Source of the DNA: Draconibacterium sp963676455
Lineage (GTDB): Bacteria; Bacteroidota; Bacteroidia; Bacteroidales; Prolixibacteraceae
Direction of reading: 5' to 3'
Assembly (NCBI GenBank): GCA_963676455.1
Contig: OY781113.1
Span: 1,550,001-1,614,000, forward strand
Length of the DNA stretch: 64,000 nt
The notes under the pieces are model-generated. The model ran no database searches and was not told the origin of the DNA. It saw only the letters and a program-made list of their open reading frames with translations. Made by a program: the position numbers and the translations under genes. Shown one piece after another: positions 10,732 to 19,913 of the stretch (the stretch's first letter is position 1; every line of letters begins with the position of its first letter).

Positions 10732-11730
10732 TTATTTTTCATGTTTCAAATAAATTTGATTATTATCAAATTGATATTCAAAGGGAATTTTAGAAGCTCG
10801 TCTGAAAGTTTCCATTATTGTATAAACATTAGAATCGATAAAGAAGGCTCCGGTAAAAGTATATTCCTTTAAATCATCATTTTTAAATATAACTTTAACT
10901 CCATATATCCTTTCAATTTTTTGGGCCAGTTCAGCAAAAGATTCGTGATTAAATTCATAAATCCCTTCTTGCCAGTATTTGTAAAAACTATCCGGGATAT
11001 TTATATTTTCAATAGTTCCAGATATTTTATCTAAAACTAAACGATGTAAAGGTCTTAACTGGTAAGATTTATATTTATTAGAATTATTTCCCTCATATAC
11101 ATCAAGCTGTACTTTTCCATTAACTAAATCAACTTGTAAGATTTTATCATCAGGATAAGCCAGAACAGAGAATTCGGTCCCCAAAACCTTAATTCTTTGG
11201 TTTCCCAAGTTTACAAAAAACGGTTTTTCCTTGTTGTGAGAAATCGTAAAATACGCTTCTCCTTCCAACTTTACATTTCTGGCTTTTCCAGAGAAAGTTT
11301 CAGGATAAACTAATTTTGAACCATTAGTCAACCAAACCTTACTTCCATCGGGCAAAATAACTGAGCTACGGTTACCATTGGGTACAGAAACTTCATTCAT
11401 GGAAACTTTGAGGGCTGACGGCATAGAATGTATAAAATACCCTCCTATTAAAGCTAAAATAATTATTGCAGCATATTTAACTAACACTCCGATCTTAAAT
11501 CTTTTGTCCGATCGTTTTATACGTTCTTCCACAAATTTAAAATCCTCATTTATATATCTCTGACTCAATCCTTTCCCCCTCTGCAATAATGCCCATAGAT
11601 TTTTTAAATGTATAAATTCTTTACGATTCTTTTCGGATTGCTGAATCCATGATAAAAAATCATTGGAGTATGGTAAAGATTTGCCTTCAATTATATTTTT
11701 GATTATGTCTTCCTGTTTCATTTCACGCAT
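10732..11730 (-). CDS. FecR-family anti-sigma factor
   Basis: A 332-residue inner-membrane protein with a cytoplasmic N-terminal part of about 80 residues (including WIQQSEKNRKEF), one transmembrane helix (about 84-102) and a periplasmic FecR domain (VSVPNGNRSSVILPDGSKVWL; YPETFSGKARNVKLEGEAYF). The C-terminus carries the DUF4974-like segment seen in Bacteroidota FecR proteins (IERIYGVKVIFKNDDLKEY; FTGAFF). It should hold the adjacent ECF sigma factor inactive until the STN domain of the SusC protein signals substrate. It lies about 100 bases after the sigma gene and 148 bases before susC. Confidence 0.93.
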   Translation of the reverse strand: MREMKQEDIIKNIIEGKSLPYSNDFLSWIQQSEKNRKEFIHLKNLWALLQRGKGLSQRYINEDFKFVEERIKRSDKRFKIGVLVKYAAIIILALIGGYFIHSMPSALKVSMNEVSVPNGNRSSVILPDGSKVWLTNGSKLVYPETFSGKARNVKLEGEAYFTISHNKEKPFFVNLGNQRIKVLGTEFSVLAYPDDKILQVDLVNGKVQLDVYEGNNSNKYKSYQLRPLHRLVLDKISGTIENINIPDSFYKYWQEGIYEFNHESFAELAQKIERIYGVKVIFKNDDLKEYTFTGAFFIDSNVYTIMETFRRASKIPFEYQFDNNQIYLKHEK

Positions 11731-11829
11731 ATATAAATAGAACGAATAAAAATATAAATACCCTACCCATAGCTAACATTTATCCTATTTTCAAGGGACA
11801 ATTGAAGTCATTTGTCCATAAAGTACATA

Positions 11830-12426
11830 TCAAACAAATTTTTCGACTGATAACAGATAAGTAAGTAAGGGAAGAAAGTCTTTAAGGGCAATTCTGAATA
11901 CTTTTAAGGCTTTAGTTATTTGAGCCTCAACTGCTTTTTGTGAGATGTTTAATTCGCTGGCAACTTCATGATTTTTTTTACCTTCAAAACGACTTAAGAT
12001 GAATATTTCGCGGCAACGGGGTGGTAAATCTGCAAGTGTTTTTTCTATTATTAGTTCAATTTCCTGAAAGGCCATTGCTGATGTATCCATATGCTCCAAT
12101 GCAGATATGTACAATTGTTTTTGTATTTTATTCTCAGTGTCTTCAACAAATTGTTTTTTAACCTTTTCATGCCTTAGACGAGAAATACAATTGTTTTTTA
12201 CAACAGTGTACAAATAGCTTTGTAATTGTGCTTCATTTGAAACATGAGGATTTTTTTCCCAAAACGACAGAAAAGCATCCTGAACAAGATTACGCGCCAC
12301 CTCAAAAGGGACATACTCTTCAGCAAAACATACTAAACGAGGATAATATAAATTAAAGATAACTTCAAAAACGGCTTCCTGTTTTTGGTTTAGTAAAGTA
12401 ATTATATCATTCGACAAAGAATTCAC
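11830..12426 (-). CDS. ECF-type RNA polymerase sigma-70 factor of the FecI-like PUL family
   Basis: A 198-residue protein with sigma region 2 (YPRLVCFAEEYVPFEVARNL, then VQDAFLSFWEK) and region 4 (LPPRCREIFILSRFEGKKNH, followed by EVASELNISQKAVEAQITKA), the standard Bacteroidota ECF layout. It is the first gene of the minus-strand locus and is followed by its FecR partner. It probably drives transcription of the susC-susD-hydrolase genes when the SusC transporter is loaded. The start is the ATG at 12424-12426, next to CCTAGGTGAAT. Confidence 0.93.
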   Translation of the reverse strand: MNSLSNDIITLLNQKQEAVFEVIFNLYYPRLVCFAEEYVPFEVARNLVQDAFLSFWEKNPHVSNEAQLQSYLYTVVKNNCISRLRHEKVKKQFVEDTENKIQKQLYISALEHMDTSAMAFQEIELIIEKTLADLPPRCREIFILSRFEGKKNHEVASELNISQKAVEAQITKALKVFRIALKDFLPLLTYLLSVEKFV

Positions 12427-12870
12427 CTAGGTTTAATTTACATACAAGTTTAAACATTTTTAATCTTGCAGAAAGCTGATTCCATGAAAAAATAAATAGA
12501 AATGTACACTTTTGGAATCTGTAGATATCGATATTTTCGATAAATAAAAATTATTAAACAATAAATTGAAGAACCTTCTCCTTTTTTTGAGTAAAGTTTA
12601 AGAAACTTCCTGTTTCCTGAATAATAACTTCCACTCCAACTTTATCTTAAGTAATATTGGTTTCTTTTATGTTTTTAGCAACACTGAAAATATAGTAAAC
12701 CAAATTACTTAACCAGCACGAAAATACCAGGTAAAAACAAATGTAATGGCAGTATTTATCATAGCTTGGCAGTATGAACTTCAAATTATTGGATAATATA
12801 TATCATCTATCCCAAATAGGCTGTATATGGTAAAATGCTATTGTTGAATTTATTGCACTTATGTTGTACC
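12427..12870. other. Intergenic region between PUL and integrative element
   Basis: AT-rich DNA upstream of the sigma-factor gene. It must contain the sigma gene's own promoter, but I see no convincing -33/-7 pair and no open reading frame of interest. It ends at the left att repeat of the integrative element. Confidence 0.5.
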
Positions 12871-12969
12871 TAAAACAAAAAACCAAGATGGCTAAAAAAG
12901 CCTCTTGGTTTTTTGGTGGGAACTACTGGATTCGAACCAGTGACCCCCTGCTTGTAAGGCAGGTGCTCT
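12871..12969. repeat. attL: displaced 3' half of tRNA-Val with its terminator
   Basis: 99-bp direct repeat of 23430-23528 with two mismatches, both in the terminator stem (GATGGC here, GACAGC on the right); the inner 78 bp (12892-12969) are identical. It contains the CCA end, T-arm and anticodon arm of tRNA-Val up to GCTCT, after which the sequence diverges from the true tRNA. It is the original tRNA 3' end, left behind when the element recreated a copy at the other side. It is not a functional tRNA because the D-arm and 5' acceptor strand are missing. Confidence 0.9.
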
Positions 12970-13598
12970 ACTGCATGTTCAAAAGCCTTTCCATCGAAAG
13001 TTTCCACCTAATCCACAGGCTCTTACAGTCATGTTAAAAACTACTGTTTTTTATTCCTTCTTTCTGGTTTACATTACGGTTTACATATCTGTACTCCAAG
13101 ATTGATTAATAATTGAATAAAATAATAAAACTTATTGTTATAAGCTTCCAGAGAAGCTAACATTTCAAACTAATTAGAGCATTATTCAAACGTAAATATA
13201 ACGTCCAATAAAACAATTAGAGCGCAGAAATATAAAACATTCAAAGATTCCTATTTCAAAACTTTTTAAATTTCTGTGTTTCCTCAAAAACAATCATTCT
13301 GTTTGTTCTTATATAAAGAATTTATAAAAGATTTTTTCTCACAAATTTAATTTCCACCATAAACACTCTGGGGGGTTACAGTGGACTGTTAAAAAGCACT
13401 TAAAATATTAAAAAAAAATTATTTCTATTCATGTCTTAACGTGATTACATAAGTTTCTCAAGATTTATTTTGGAACTAATCAGAATCAAACCAGCCTTAA
13501 CTTATCATTTTCATATAAACGAAAAGAATTAAATAAAAGGAAAACTAAATAGCTCAAAAAATAAAGATTTCAAATTAATTAACCCTAAGTAATTAGGC
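12970..13598. other. Non-coding left end of the integrative element
   Basis: About 630 AT-rich bases without a supportable gene. They contain two GGTTTACAT motifs at 13066-13074 and 13078-13086, matching the pair at the right end. Otherwise I see only low-complexity sequence. Confidence 0.6.
13066..13086 (+). promoter_or_regulatory. Candidate integrase arm-type sites, left end
   Basis: Two direct GGTTTACAT copies start 12 bases apart. The same motif, spacing and orientation recur at 23373-23393 near the other end. Conserved paired motifs at both ends are what arm-type binding sites of tyrosine recombinases look like; function is inferred. Confidence 0.5.
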
Positions 13599-13606
13599 TA
13601 TCTTTG
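13599..13606 (+). promoter_or_regulatory. Bacteroidota -7 promoter motif upstream of the sce7726-like gene
   Basis: TATCTTTG fits the TAnnTTTG -7 consensus and lies 20 bases before the ATG at 13627. It also argues against the upstream GTG start at 13606, which would lie at the transcription start. Confidence 0.45.
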
Positions 13607-13626
13607 TGGTTCTTATCCGAATATTA

Positions 13627-14256
13627 ATGAAAGTTTATAGTCTTAATTCTGCTGATTACATTAAAGGTATATTTATAGATTTCTTGCTTGCCCAAAATGA
13701 GGATATTATAATTGGTAATGAGATAATGTATGGTACAGAAAGAAGACTCGTTGATTTACTTCTATTGAAAAAAAACAGAATCACAGCAATTGAGATAAAG
13801 TCAGACAATGATAATCTGAAACGTTTTCCTGAACAAATTGCGGAGTATAGAAAAATTTTCAATTATGTCGTTGTTTTAATTACTGAAAAACATTTTAACA
13901 AGATTCTCGAAATTGACCAAAAAGATCTTGGTGTATATGTAATTAAGAAGGATTCGTCAATTAAGAAAATTCGTTCACCTAAGTTGCAAAATAACAGAGA
14001 AAAAAACGAAATTTTATATTCAATCAATTCAAAGTATTTAAGGAGAATTGGGAAGCCGCAATATAAAAAATTGAACGCAGATGATATTCGAACTCAGTTT
14101 GCCAAAAGAAGTTTAGATTATCTACAGAATTTGTATTTTGACTACTTGAAGGAAAGAATAGAACCTTGTTTTACCTTCTTCCTCTCTGAACGGGGGAGTG
14201 TGACTCATATTGAAGACTTAAACATATTATCATCGTCAAGAAACTTAATTGAGTAG
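13627..14256 (+). CDS. sce7726-like PD-(D/E)XK nuclease-fold protein
   Basis: A 209-residue protein from the ATG at 13627; a GTG seven codons upstream overlaps a promoter motif and is less likely. The N-terminal half shows ERRLVDLLLLKKNRITAIEI followed by KS, a D...E-x-K arrangement of restriction-like nuclease folds, then a conserved QIAEYRKIFNYVVVLITEKH stretch typical of sce7726 proteins. The C-terminal half is helical. It converges on the beta-family gene, the two stops overlapping by 12 bases. sce7726 and sce7725/beta-type genes often occur together (from memory), which supports a shared role, possibly in defence. Nuclease activity is not demonstrated. Confidence 0.6.
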   Translation: MKVYSLNSADYIKGIFIDFLLAQNEDIIIGNEIMYGTERRLVDLLLLKKNRITAIEIKSDNDNLKRFPEQIAEYRKIFNYVVVLITEKHFNKILEIDQKDLGVYVIKKDSSIKKIRSPKLQNNREKNEILYSINSKYLRRIGKPQYKKLNADDIRTQFAKRSLDYLQNLYFDYLKERIEPCFTFFLSERGSVTHIEDLNILSSSRNLIE

Positions 14257-15351
14257 GCCTAAGCGAATTAATTGTTGTTCAAGATGAATGCACATTCTAA
14301 CTGAAATCCAGAAAGAGGGACTTGAACCTGGAGAGTCTCCGTTTGCGCAATTTCTTATTTGTTGAATTCCCCAGTTCGTCATTAATTTACTTGGAAACCG
14401 ACTATCTTTTACTACTTCTTGAGCAACCAGTGTATAAGTGTCGGTATATTTCGAAATTCCTTTGGGTCTTCTTTTTCGATAATAAAAAATCTTCTTTTTC
14501 AGAGGGACATCAATTCTTGGTATCCAACCTCTAGCCATCACAATGTTATCATTTCTTTTCGGGTTTATTGAACCGTAATCAGAGTATATGATATTAGTTA
14601 AATTCTTTTCTTGAAGAACGTTAAATATTTCAACCTCCGACAAACTAAAAATATCATGTTCTTCATTTCCAATTTCAGATATATTATTAGGAAAAGAAGT
14701 TGAACTTACAACATATTTTGTGGATGAATCCAGAATCTCCTTTAAGTTAGAAATTCTTGCATAAATCTTATCTATATATCTAATATGTGCAGCTTGTGCA
14801 ACATATTCACTATCTATTATAACAATCAAATTAACATCAGAAAGTTCATCCTTTATCAACTCAAAATCATCATAACAATGTTCATCTAAAATGCTATTTC
14901 TATAGATGAGTGTTGAGAAATGTTGCTTCAATGCTTTAATTTGAGCAAGTAAATTTTTATCAAAAAAATCGTCCTCAACATTTAAGATAATGCACGGAAT
15001 AATCTCTTTAAAGACTTCTTCTTCTTTGAGAGTTACTAAAAAATTCACCCAATTTTCATAACCATTTGAAGGATCATAAAGTTTTGCTATTTGCTTACTC
15101 ATTAACATCTCATCAGACGTTAAGTCCAAACAGACCTTTCTTCCATTAAAAATATCTTTAATTTTTAGAATTCTCTTGTCAAAGGGATATTGTTCATCAG
15201 GGACTGGTTTATTTTGTCTGGTTGGCAACTTTCGACCACGTGTAATTTCAACTAGAGGTAGAATGTTTTTTTTGACGTCATTAGTGGAGTGCTCTAGGGC
15301 TTTTAATTCTGCTTCACCTGTTTTGAATATTAAAACATATTTTTTATTCAT
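14245..15351 (-). CDS. Beta-family (sce7725-like, phage beta-protein) protein
   Basis: A 368-residue cytosolic protein without signal or membrane segments. The opening KYVLIFKTGEAELKALE with LPLVEITRGRK is the signature start of the beta-protein family named after a phage protein of unknown function. Further blocks are VCLDLTS, IPCIILNVED, NLIVIIDSEYVAQAA and a C-terminal NWGIQQIRNCANGDSPGSSP, followed by FWISVRMCIHLEQQL. The start overlaps the end of the peptidase gene by 8 bases (ATGAATAA), so the two are translationally coupled. Function is unknown. Linkage with an ImmA/IrrE peptidase and an sce7726-like nuclease suggests a phage-related or defence role. Confidence 0.65.
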   Translation of the reverse strand: MNKKYVLIFKTGEAELKALEHSTNDVKKNILPLVEITRGRKLPTRQNKPVPDEQYPFDKRILKIKDIFNGRKVCLDLTSDEMLMSKQIAKLYDPSNGYENWVNFLVTLKEEEVFKEIIPCIILNVEDDFFDKNLLAQIKALKQHFSTLIYRNSILDEHCYDDFELIKDELSDVNLIVIIDSEYVAQAAHIRYIDKIYARISNLKEILDSSTKYVVSSTSFPNNISEIGNEEHDIFSLSEVEIFNVLQEKNLTNIIYSDYGSINPKRNDNIVMARGWIPRIDVPLKKKIFYYRKRRPKGISKYTDTYTLVAQEVVKDSRFPSKLMTNWGIQQIRNCANGDSPGSSPSFWISVRMCIHLEQQLIRLGLLN

Positions 15352-15895
15352 GAACTTTCATTTTATATCCTAGTGAGATTACTCGATATTTAATTGCAGC
15401 GGCAGAGACACTGAATAATTCAGCCAATTCGGAAATGTTTTTAATCCCATCTTGAATTGCTTTATTAATTCTATTTTCGGGCATTAATAAATTTGAAGCA
15501 AACTCATTCGCAGTATATTCAATTGACGTTGAATTCTCTGCTCTAAAAAAAGTAGCATCCTCAAAATCAAGATTTTTATTTCTGTGCATGTAGAAATGCC
15601 CCAGTTCATGAGCTATTGTGAAACGCTGCCTCTTAGGATTATGCTTCTTATTAACTCCGATAATCCATTTATTATCGATATTTTTCAAATATCCTGATTT
15701 TGAAGATTCCATAATCTCATAAGAAATTTCGATCCCATTCCACTTTGCAACCTCTTCAATATCTACATTGCCTTGCCCATCAACATAACCTTCTTCTATT
15801 GATTTCTTAATAATGTCACTTACACTTACAACAAGCTCAGGTTCTGGATGTTGTTCGCTTAGCTTTCTCGTTGTTCTTCGACCTTTTATTCCCAT
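15344..15895 (-). CDS. ImmA/IrrE family zinc metallopeptidase
   Basis: A 183-residue protein with zinc-binding HELGH at residues 96-100 (RFTIAHELGHFYMHR) and a downstream EYTANEFASNLLMPE, which supplies the third ligand Glu; both are diagnostic of ImmA/IrrE peptidases. The C-terminus (ISELAELFSVSAAAIKYRVI) looks like the usual small helical recognition segment. Family members cleave repressors or antitoxins in response to DNA damage or phage. No Xre-type repressor lies beside it, so its substrate may be one of its operon partners. It is preceded 11 bases upstream by the membrane-protein gene and overlaps the beta-family gene. Confidence 0.88.
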   Translation of the reverse strand: MGIKGRRTTRKLSEQHPEPELVVSVSDIIKKSIEEGYVDGQGNVDIEEVAKWNGIEISYEIMESSKSGYLKNIDNKWIIGVNKKHNPKRQRFTIAHELGHFYMHRNKNLDFEDATFFRAENSTSIEYTANEFASNLLMPENRINKAIQDGIKNISELAELFSVSAAAIKYRVISLGYKMKVHE

Positions 15896-15906
15896 AATGC
15901 TTAAAA

Positions 15907-16464
15907 TTATTCAACTTCTTCCGCTGATTCTTCTGCACCATTATCTTCTATTCCCCGTGAAATTTTTATTTTTTCTAATTGTATTTCAATATTTCTTATC
16001 TCATTGGAAAAATCTTCAGTATTTACAAAGTTTTCTTCAAATTTTCCATATACCGAGTTAAGCACTGTTTCTCGAAAGGTGATAGAATCTCTCAACATGT
16101 CTTTCAATGCTAACTCAACATTGGTTTCAATTTCTTTCTTAGAGATATTTTTTATTGAAAAATAACTGAGAAAAGAAAAAATTACAAAGAGTATTGTAAG
16201 AAAAGCGACAAATGTGTTGTAATAACTAGCTATATTATTTGCATATTGATCAGGAGTCGTAAGTAATCCTTTTTTCTCAAGTGAATGAAGAATTTCCACT
16301 TCATCCAAACATAAATTTTTCGATTCAAACTCTGGATTAACGATATAAACACTTCTGTAATTAAATGAATCACTCAATAGTAAAATGATTAGAATCAACG
16401 CGATGACGGCAACTCCTCCAAAAACACCGGAAAGGGAAAAAATGTATTTGGTTGTTTTATTCAT
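15907..16464 (-). CDS. Two-helix membrane protein of the peptidase/beta-protein cluster
   Basis: A 185-residue protein with one transmembrane helix near residues 9-32 (IFSLSGVFGGVAVIALILII) and a second near 85-107 (NTFVAFLTILFVIFSFLSYF). Between them lies a soluble loop, and the C-terminal 75 residues are charged and probably coiled-coil (LALKDMLRDS to LEKIKISRG), ending in an acidic tail. It is the first gene of the operon with the ImmA/IrrE peptidase and beta-family protein. Family not recognised. A membrane anchor or effector subunit of that cluster is a plausible role. Confidence 0.6.
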   Translation of the reverse strand: MNKTTKYIFSLSGVFGGVAVIALILIILLLSDSFNYRSVYIVNPEFESKNLCLDEVEILHSLEKKGLLTTPDQYANNIASYYNTFVAFLTILFVIFSFLSYFSIKNISKKEIETNVELALKDMLRDSITFRETVLNSVYGKFEENFVNTEDFSNEIRNIEIQLEKIKISRGIEDNGAEESAEEVE

Positions 16465-16676
16465 TTTAACATCAAGGTTTATTCAAAAATATAAAATTAT
16501 TCAATATAATAGACGAAAGTTTGTTTTGTCGTTTTGTATTGAACAAAAAAACAACTCAGAAAATAGATGCTTTTGCAGAGTTGTTTCGCTATTGATAATT
16601 ATAAGTAAATCATCTTCTGCCTGATAATAGTATAACACATTGTTGTTTTATCATCAGTTTTATGGGTTGTTTAGAT

Positions 16677-18578
16677 TCATTCGCTTTTCTGTTTAGATTT
16701 TAGCCAATTATTCAAAAGTAGTTGAAGTTTTCCCTTTTTATATTCTTCAATATCCATCCTTTTTCCTGTAAGAATAAAATAATATGGAAGTTCATTAATT
16801 GGTTTATATTCAAAATAATCTTTGACACGTATTTGAGCTGCCTTCTCTATAATTTTGAACCTATCATAAATTGGCTTTAGTCTTTTTGCAAAATCAGCTT
16901 TGATGATCTTTTCACCGATTCTAAATTCAGAGTATATTTCATTCAAGATTGGTAAATCAAACCGTTTTTCCTCGTTTTCGTATTTAGCAAGTTTCTTCTT
17001 AATTACATTAAATTCGTAACCGTATCGTTTAATTACTTCCTCCCCAATCTTCTCTAATGCTCTAATTATTTGTTCTGCCTCTTTGTAAACTTTGCACAAA
17101 TTCGGTTTTAACTCTTCAATGCTATCCCTACTTTTAATAATGTTGATGGTGGCTTCTACCTTTGATATTCCCTTTGCTGCCTTATAATCTTTTTCAATGG
17201 CTTCTATGATGTACGGATTAATCCGATTCTCAAATTCTACATTGAAGAATTCCTTATCCTTATAGGCTTGTAACAATGTTTTCTCATTTGTGTAGTAGCT
17301 TTTCACCCGTTCATCATCGTACAGGTTATCAACTGAGAAATAATTGATATTTCCGTGTTCGTCTAGTAAGTCTTTATATTTTAGTCCTTCAATATCTTCA
17401 AGAATTGCTTTTACTTGATTCTCATTTTCGGTTTTATTCAATTCTTCTTTTAAAAGTTCATAGTTTCTTTTAAAGACAGTAATTCTATCTTCAATCTCAC
17501 TAGGAGTTTTTACATTAAAATCATCCTTCAAATTTGTAACATGAGTCAGGCTGTTATATCTCTTACCATTTTTGATTACATCTCTAAATCTGCCCTGTAT
17601 TTGTATTGCTTCCGTCCAAGGATCAATCATTGAATGGACGGCACTTTTAAAATCGGTAAGCATTATAATATCAGCGAAAATATTTTTTAGTTCAATATCA
17701 AAAGCGGAATAAAATCGGGAAGTAAAGAAGTTGTATTTAGCCACTGGCATGCTAAACTCAGGTTCAGTATTCGTAATATCCAATTTTAAAAATTTCTCTT
17801 GTGCATCTTCTGAGCAAAAGATTTTATAATTGGTAATTCCTGCCTCTTGAATTACATCGTGAATCCCTTTAGTTGAGTTAAAAAATATGCAAACACATTC
17901 ACTATCCTTCAAAGAATAAAGCTCTTGCGCTACATTCAAGATAAAAGTATTCGTAACTATCAGCTTTAAGTCTTCCTGATAAGAGTAATCAGGTTTAATT
18001 TTTAAGATTCTAAATCCTTCACTCTTTACCTTTGGGTGTCTAATTTCTAAAGGTGTGGCAGAGACTAGAGCCTTATCCACAAAATCAAAAAAATCATAAA
18101 ACGGTTGAGAAATTCTTTTTCTGTATTTCACATCCTGAGTAACTTTTTCACACTCATCAAACAGACAGAAGTATTGCCTATAAATATCAATGCCATTTTT
18201 CGAATCTGTGGCAACCTCTCTTAACTTTTTAAATCCTTCTGGTGTTGTGAGAATTTTTTTCTTATTAGTTGTTTCCTTTAATAAGAATCTTTTAATCTCA
18301 GGTTTATTGATCCCTTTATAAATTGACAGAATCTCAGTTTCAGGGTCATTTTCATGTTTCCTGGCTTTATCTTTTATTACAGGGACATTAGGCTCAATTA
18401 TAATTGAGTTACGCCTTTTATTTGTTATTTCTGCATAAGTAGCACCTATCCCACAAACGGTTTTATCCAAAATTACATTAGTTGGAATTTGTGAGTTGTA
18501 TTTTTCAGATAATGAGTCGGTGAGCCTGTTTTCTTTATTATGCGGAATATATTCAATCGGAAGTCTAAAATTTTTCAT
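16677..18578 (-). CDS. SF2-helicase-like ATPase of the integrative element
   Basis: A 633-residue protein. A Walker-A-like CGIGAT lies at residues 42-47 (weak, with GIGAT instead of the usual GxGKT), a DECE box at 141-144 (motif II), SATP at 173-176 (motif III) and QIQGRFRD near 326-333 (motif VI-like), in the order of superfamily 2 helicases. The C-terminal 250 residues are helical and charged. The missing P-loop lysine makes canonical ATPase activity uncertain. The gene starts about 225 bases downstream of the ParB-like gene and may serve replication or maintenance of the element. Related genes occur in Bacteroidota mobile elements (from memory). Confidence 0.55.
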   Translation of the reverse strand: MKNFRLPIEYIPHNKENRLTDSLSEKYNSQIPTNVILDKTVCGIGATYAEITNKRRNSIIIEPNVPVIKDKARKHENDPETEILSIYKGINKPEIKRFLLKETTNKKKILTTPEGFKKLREVATDSKNGIDIYRQYFCLFDECEKVTQDVKYRKRISQPFYDFFDFVDKALVSATPLEIRHPKVKSEGFRILKIKPDYSYQEDLKLIVTNTFILNVAQELYSLKDSECVCIFFNSTKGIHDVIQEAGITNYKIFCSEDAQEKFLKLDITNTEPEFSMPVAKYNFFTSRFYSAFDIELKNIFADIIMLTDFKSAVHSMIDPWTEAIQIQGRFRDVIKNGKRYNSLTHVTNLKDDFNVKTPSEIEDRITVFKRNYELLKEELNKTENENQVKAILEDIEGLKYKDLLDEHGNINYFSVDNLYDDERVKSYYTNEKTLLQAYKDKEFFNVEFENRINPYIIEAIEKDYKAAKGISKVEATINIIKSRDSIEELKPNLCKVYKEAEQIIRALEKIGEEVIKRYGYEFNVIKKKLAKYENEEKRFDLPILNEIYSEFRIGEKIIKADFAKRLKPIYDRFKIIEKAAQIRVKDYFEYKPINELPYYFILTGKRMDIEEYKKGKLQLLLNNWLKSKQKSE

Positions 18579-18758
18579 TTCGGAAATATTTAAATTAATA
18601 ATTTTCGGCGCGGGTAAAAAATGGAAGATTTTTGCTTTATATATATAACCGACTTCATTTCTCGCCCGTTCTCGGAATTCGATCTATGTTGTTCGGAATC
18701 CGTGATTATTTACAATAGAGAACTAAAAGAAGTAATTTTATTGACCTTGTGCTTTTAA

Positions 18759-18789
18759 ACAAATCTCCCACATAATATGGGAGGTTTGT
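18759..18789 (-). terminator. Terminator downstream of the ParB-like gene
   Basis: Inverted repeat ACAAATCTCCCA/TGGGAGGTTTGT with a short loop, followed on the minus strand by TTTAAAA. It lies just past the stop codon at 18805. Confidence 0.6.
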
Positions 18790-18804
18790 ATTATATGTTA
18801 AGTT

Positions 18805-19746
18805 TTACGCAGCTTGATCTACTTGTTTACTTTCTTCATAACGATGTTTCATTTTATCAAAATGGTCGATCACCAATTGTTCATCTAGGTTTCCGTTTTT
18901 ATTCCGCATGGCTTTTATGTCTTCGTTCTCAATTGCATGAAAAATCTCAATTGCCATTTTCTCCTTACCACCAGAATTTCTCATTTTATTGAACTCCTTT
19001 ATCAGATATCGTTTCTTTATATCGCTTTTCGTAAATCCAATATGATTTTCGCATATATCTAAAAACTTATCACCCAATTCAAGATCATAACTTGGAATAA
19101 TATCATCCTTTGCGGATTTTCCTTTTTTGGTTTTTCCCATTGCTAGAAGAACCAAATCCTTTTTAGTAATTGATCTTGCATTACAAAAAATCTGATTTAA
19201 AGTAGAAAGACTAATGCCATCTTTATTATCCTTTGTTGCAATTAACTCACAGTACCGATTTAGTAAAGGATGATCTGGATGAACATTTTTAGCAATTTTA
19301 AGGTAATGAGTTTTTTGCACTTCAACCTGAGTACTATTCATTTCACTCATGTATTCACTTACCATTTCCTCCTCTTTTAAAGGAACTTCAACAGCCGGTA
19401 TTTCAAGCAATTTCTTTTTTTCTTTTTCTCTTGACTGGTTTACGATTGCAACAGCACTTACCCTTAATGTACCCAGAAGAACCAGAAAATATTTTTCATA
19501 GTCCTCCTTAGGTATTTCCTCATTGTGAATATCATACAATTTACCTACTCCATGTTCTGAAGCTACCTCAGCCTTAATTACATGAATCGGCATTTCGTCT
19601 CTGTAGCCTTTGGCTTTTATATTCTCAACCAAAGGTTTAAAATTACTTTCGCTAGGTTTCCTATTGTAATCAGAAATTGCGGGGAATCTAGTTTCTCCAC
19701 TTGTTTTAATATCTGGAGATACAAATGTTACGGTATCATTTACCAT
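18805..19746 (-). CDS. ParB/Spo0J-domain-like protein of the element
   Basis: A 313-residue soluble protein. Residues 28-60 (YNRKPSESNFKPLVENIKAK, then GYRDEMPIHV) resemble the start of a ParB-like nuclease domain, in which a list of positions is followed by the partner-strand motif MPIHVI. The C-terminal half is helical and basic (GFTKSDIKKRYLIKEFNKMR). A ParB-like role in partition or as a regulator is inference; the canonical GERR motif is not visible. It precedes the helicase-like gene on the same strand, separated by a terminator-like hairpin. Confidence 0.4.
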   Translation of the reverse strand: MVNDTVTFVSPDIKTSGETRFPAISDYNRKPSESNFKPLVENIKAKGYRDEMPIHVIKAEVASEHGVGKLYDIHNEEIPKEDYEKYFLVLLGTLRVSAVAIVNQSREKEKKKLLEIPAVEVPLKEEEMVSEYMSEMNSTQVEVQKTHYLKIAKNVHPDHPLLNRYCELIATKDNKDGISLSTLNQIFCNARSITKKDLVLLAMGKTKKGKSAKDDIIPSYDLELGDKFLDICENHIGFTKSDIKKRYLIKEFNKMRNSGGKEKMAIEIFHAIENEDIKAMRNKNGNLDEQLVIDHFDKMKHRYEESKQVDQAA

Positions 19747-19913
19747 AATTTTAATGCCTTAAGGAATAAACAGTAACTTCGTTGTTATCTGTTGTCTTAA
19801 GACACTGCAAAAATGAAACATTGGGAAGGAAGTTTGGGAGATATAAAAATTGCCTGTTTTTTATTCTCCTATAAATTAGCAAAACAAAAAGAGGCAATTA
19901 GAACTTTTGATAA

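Noticed and set aside
12914..12969. Apparent second tRNA-Val
   Set aside because: Lacks the D-arm and 5' acceptor strand; it is the att repeat left by integration.
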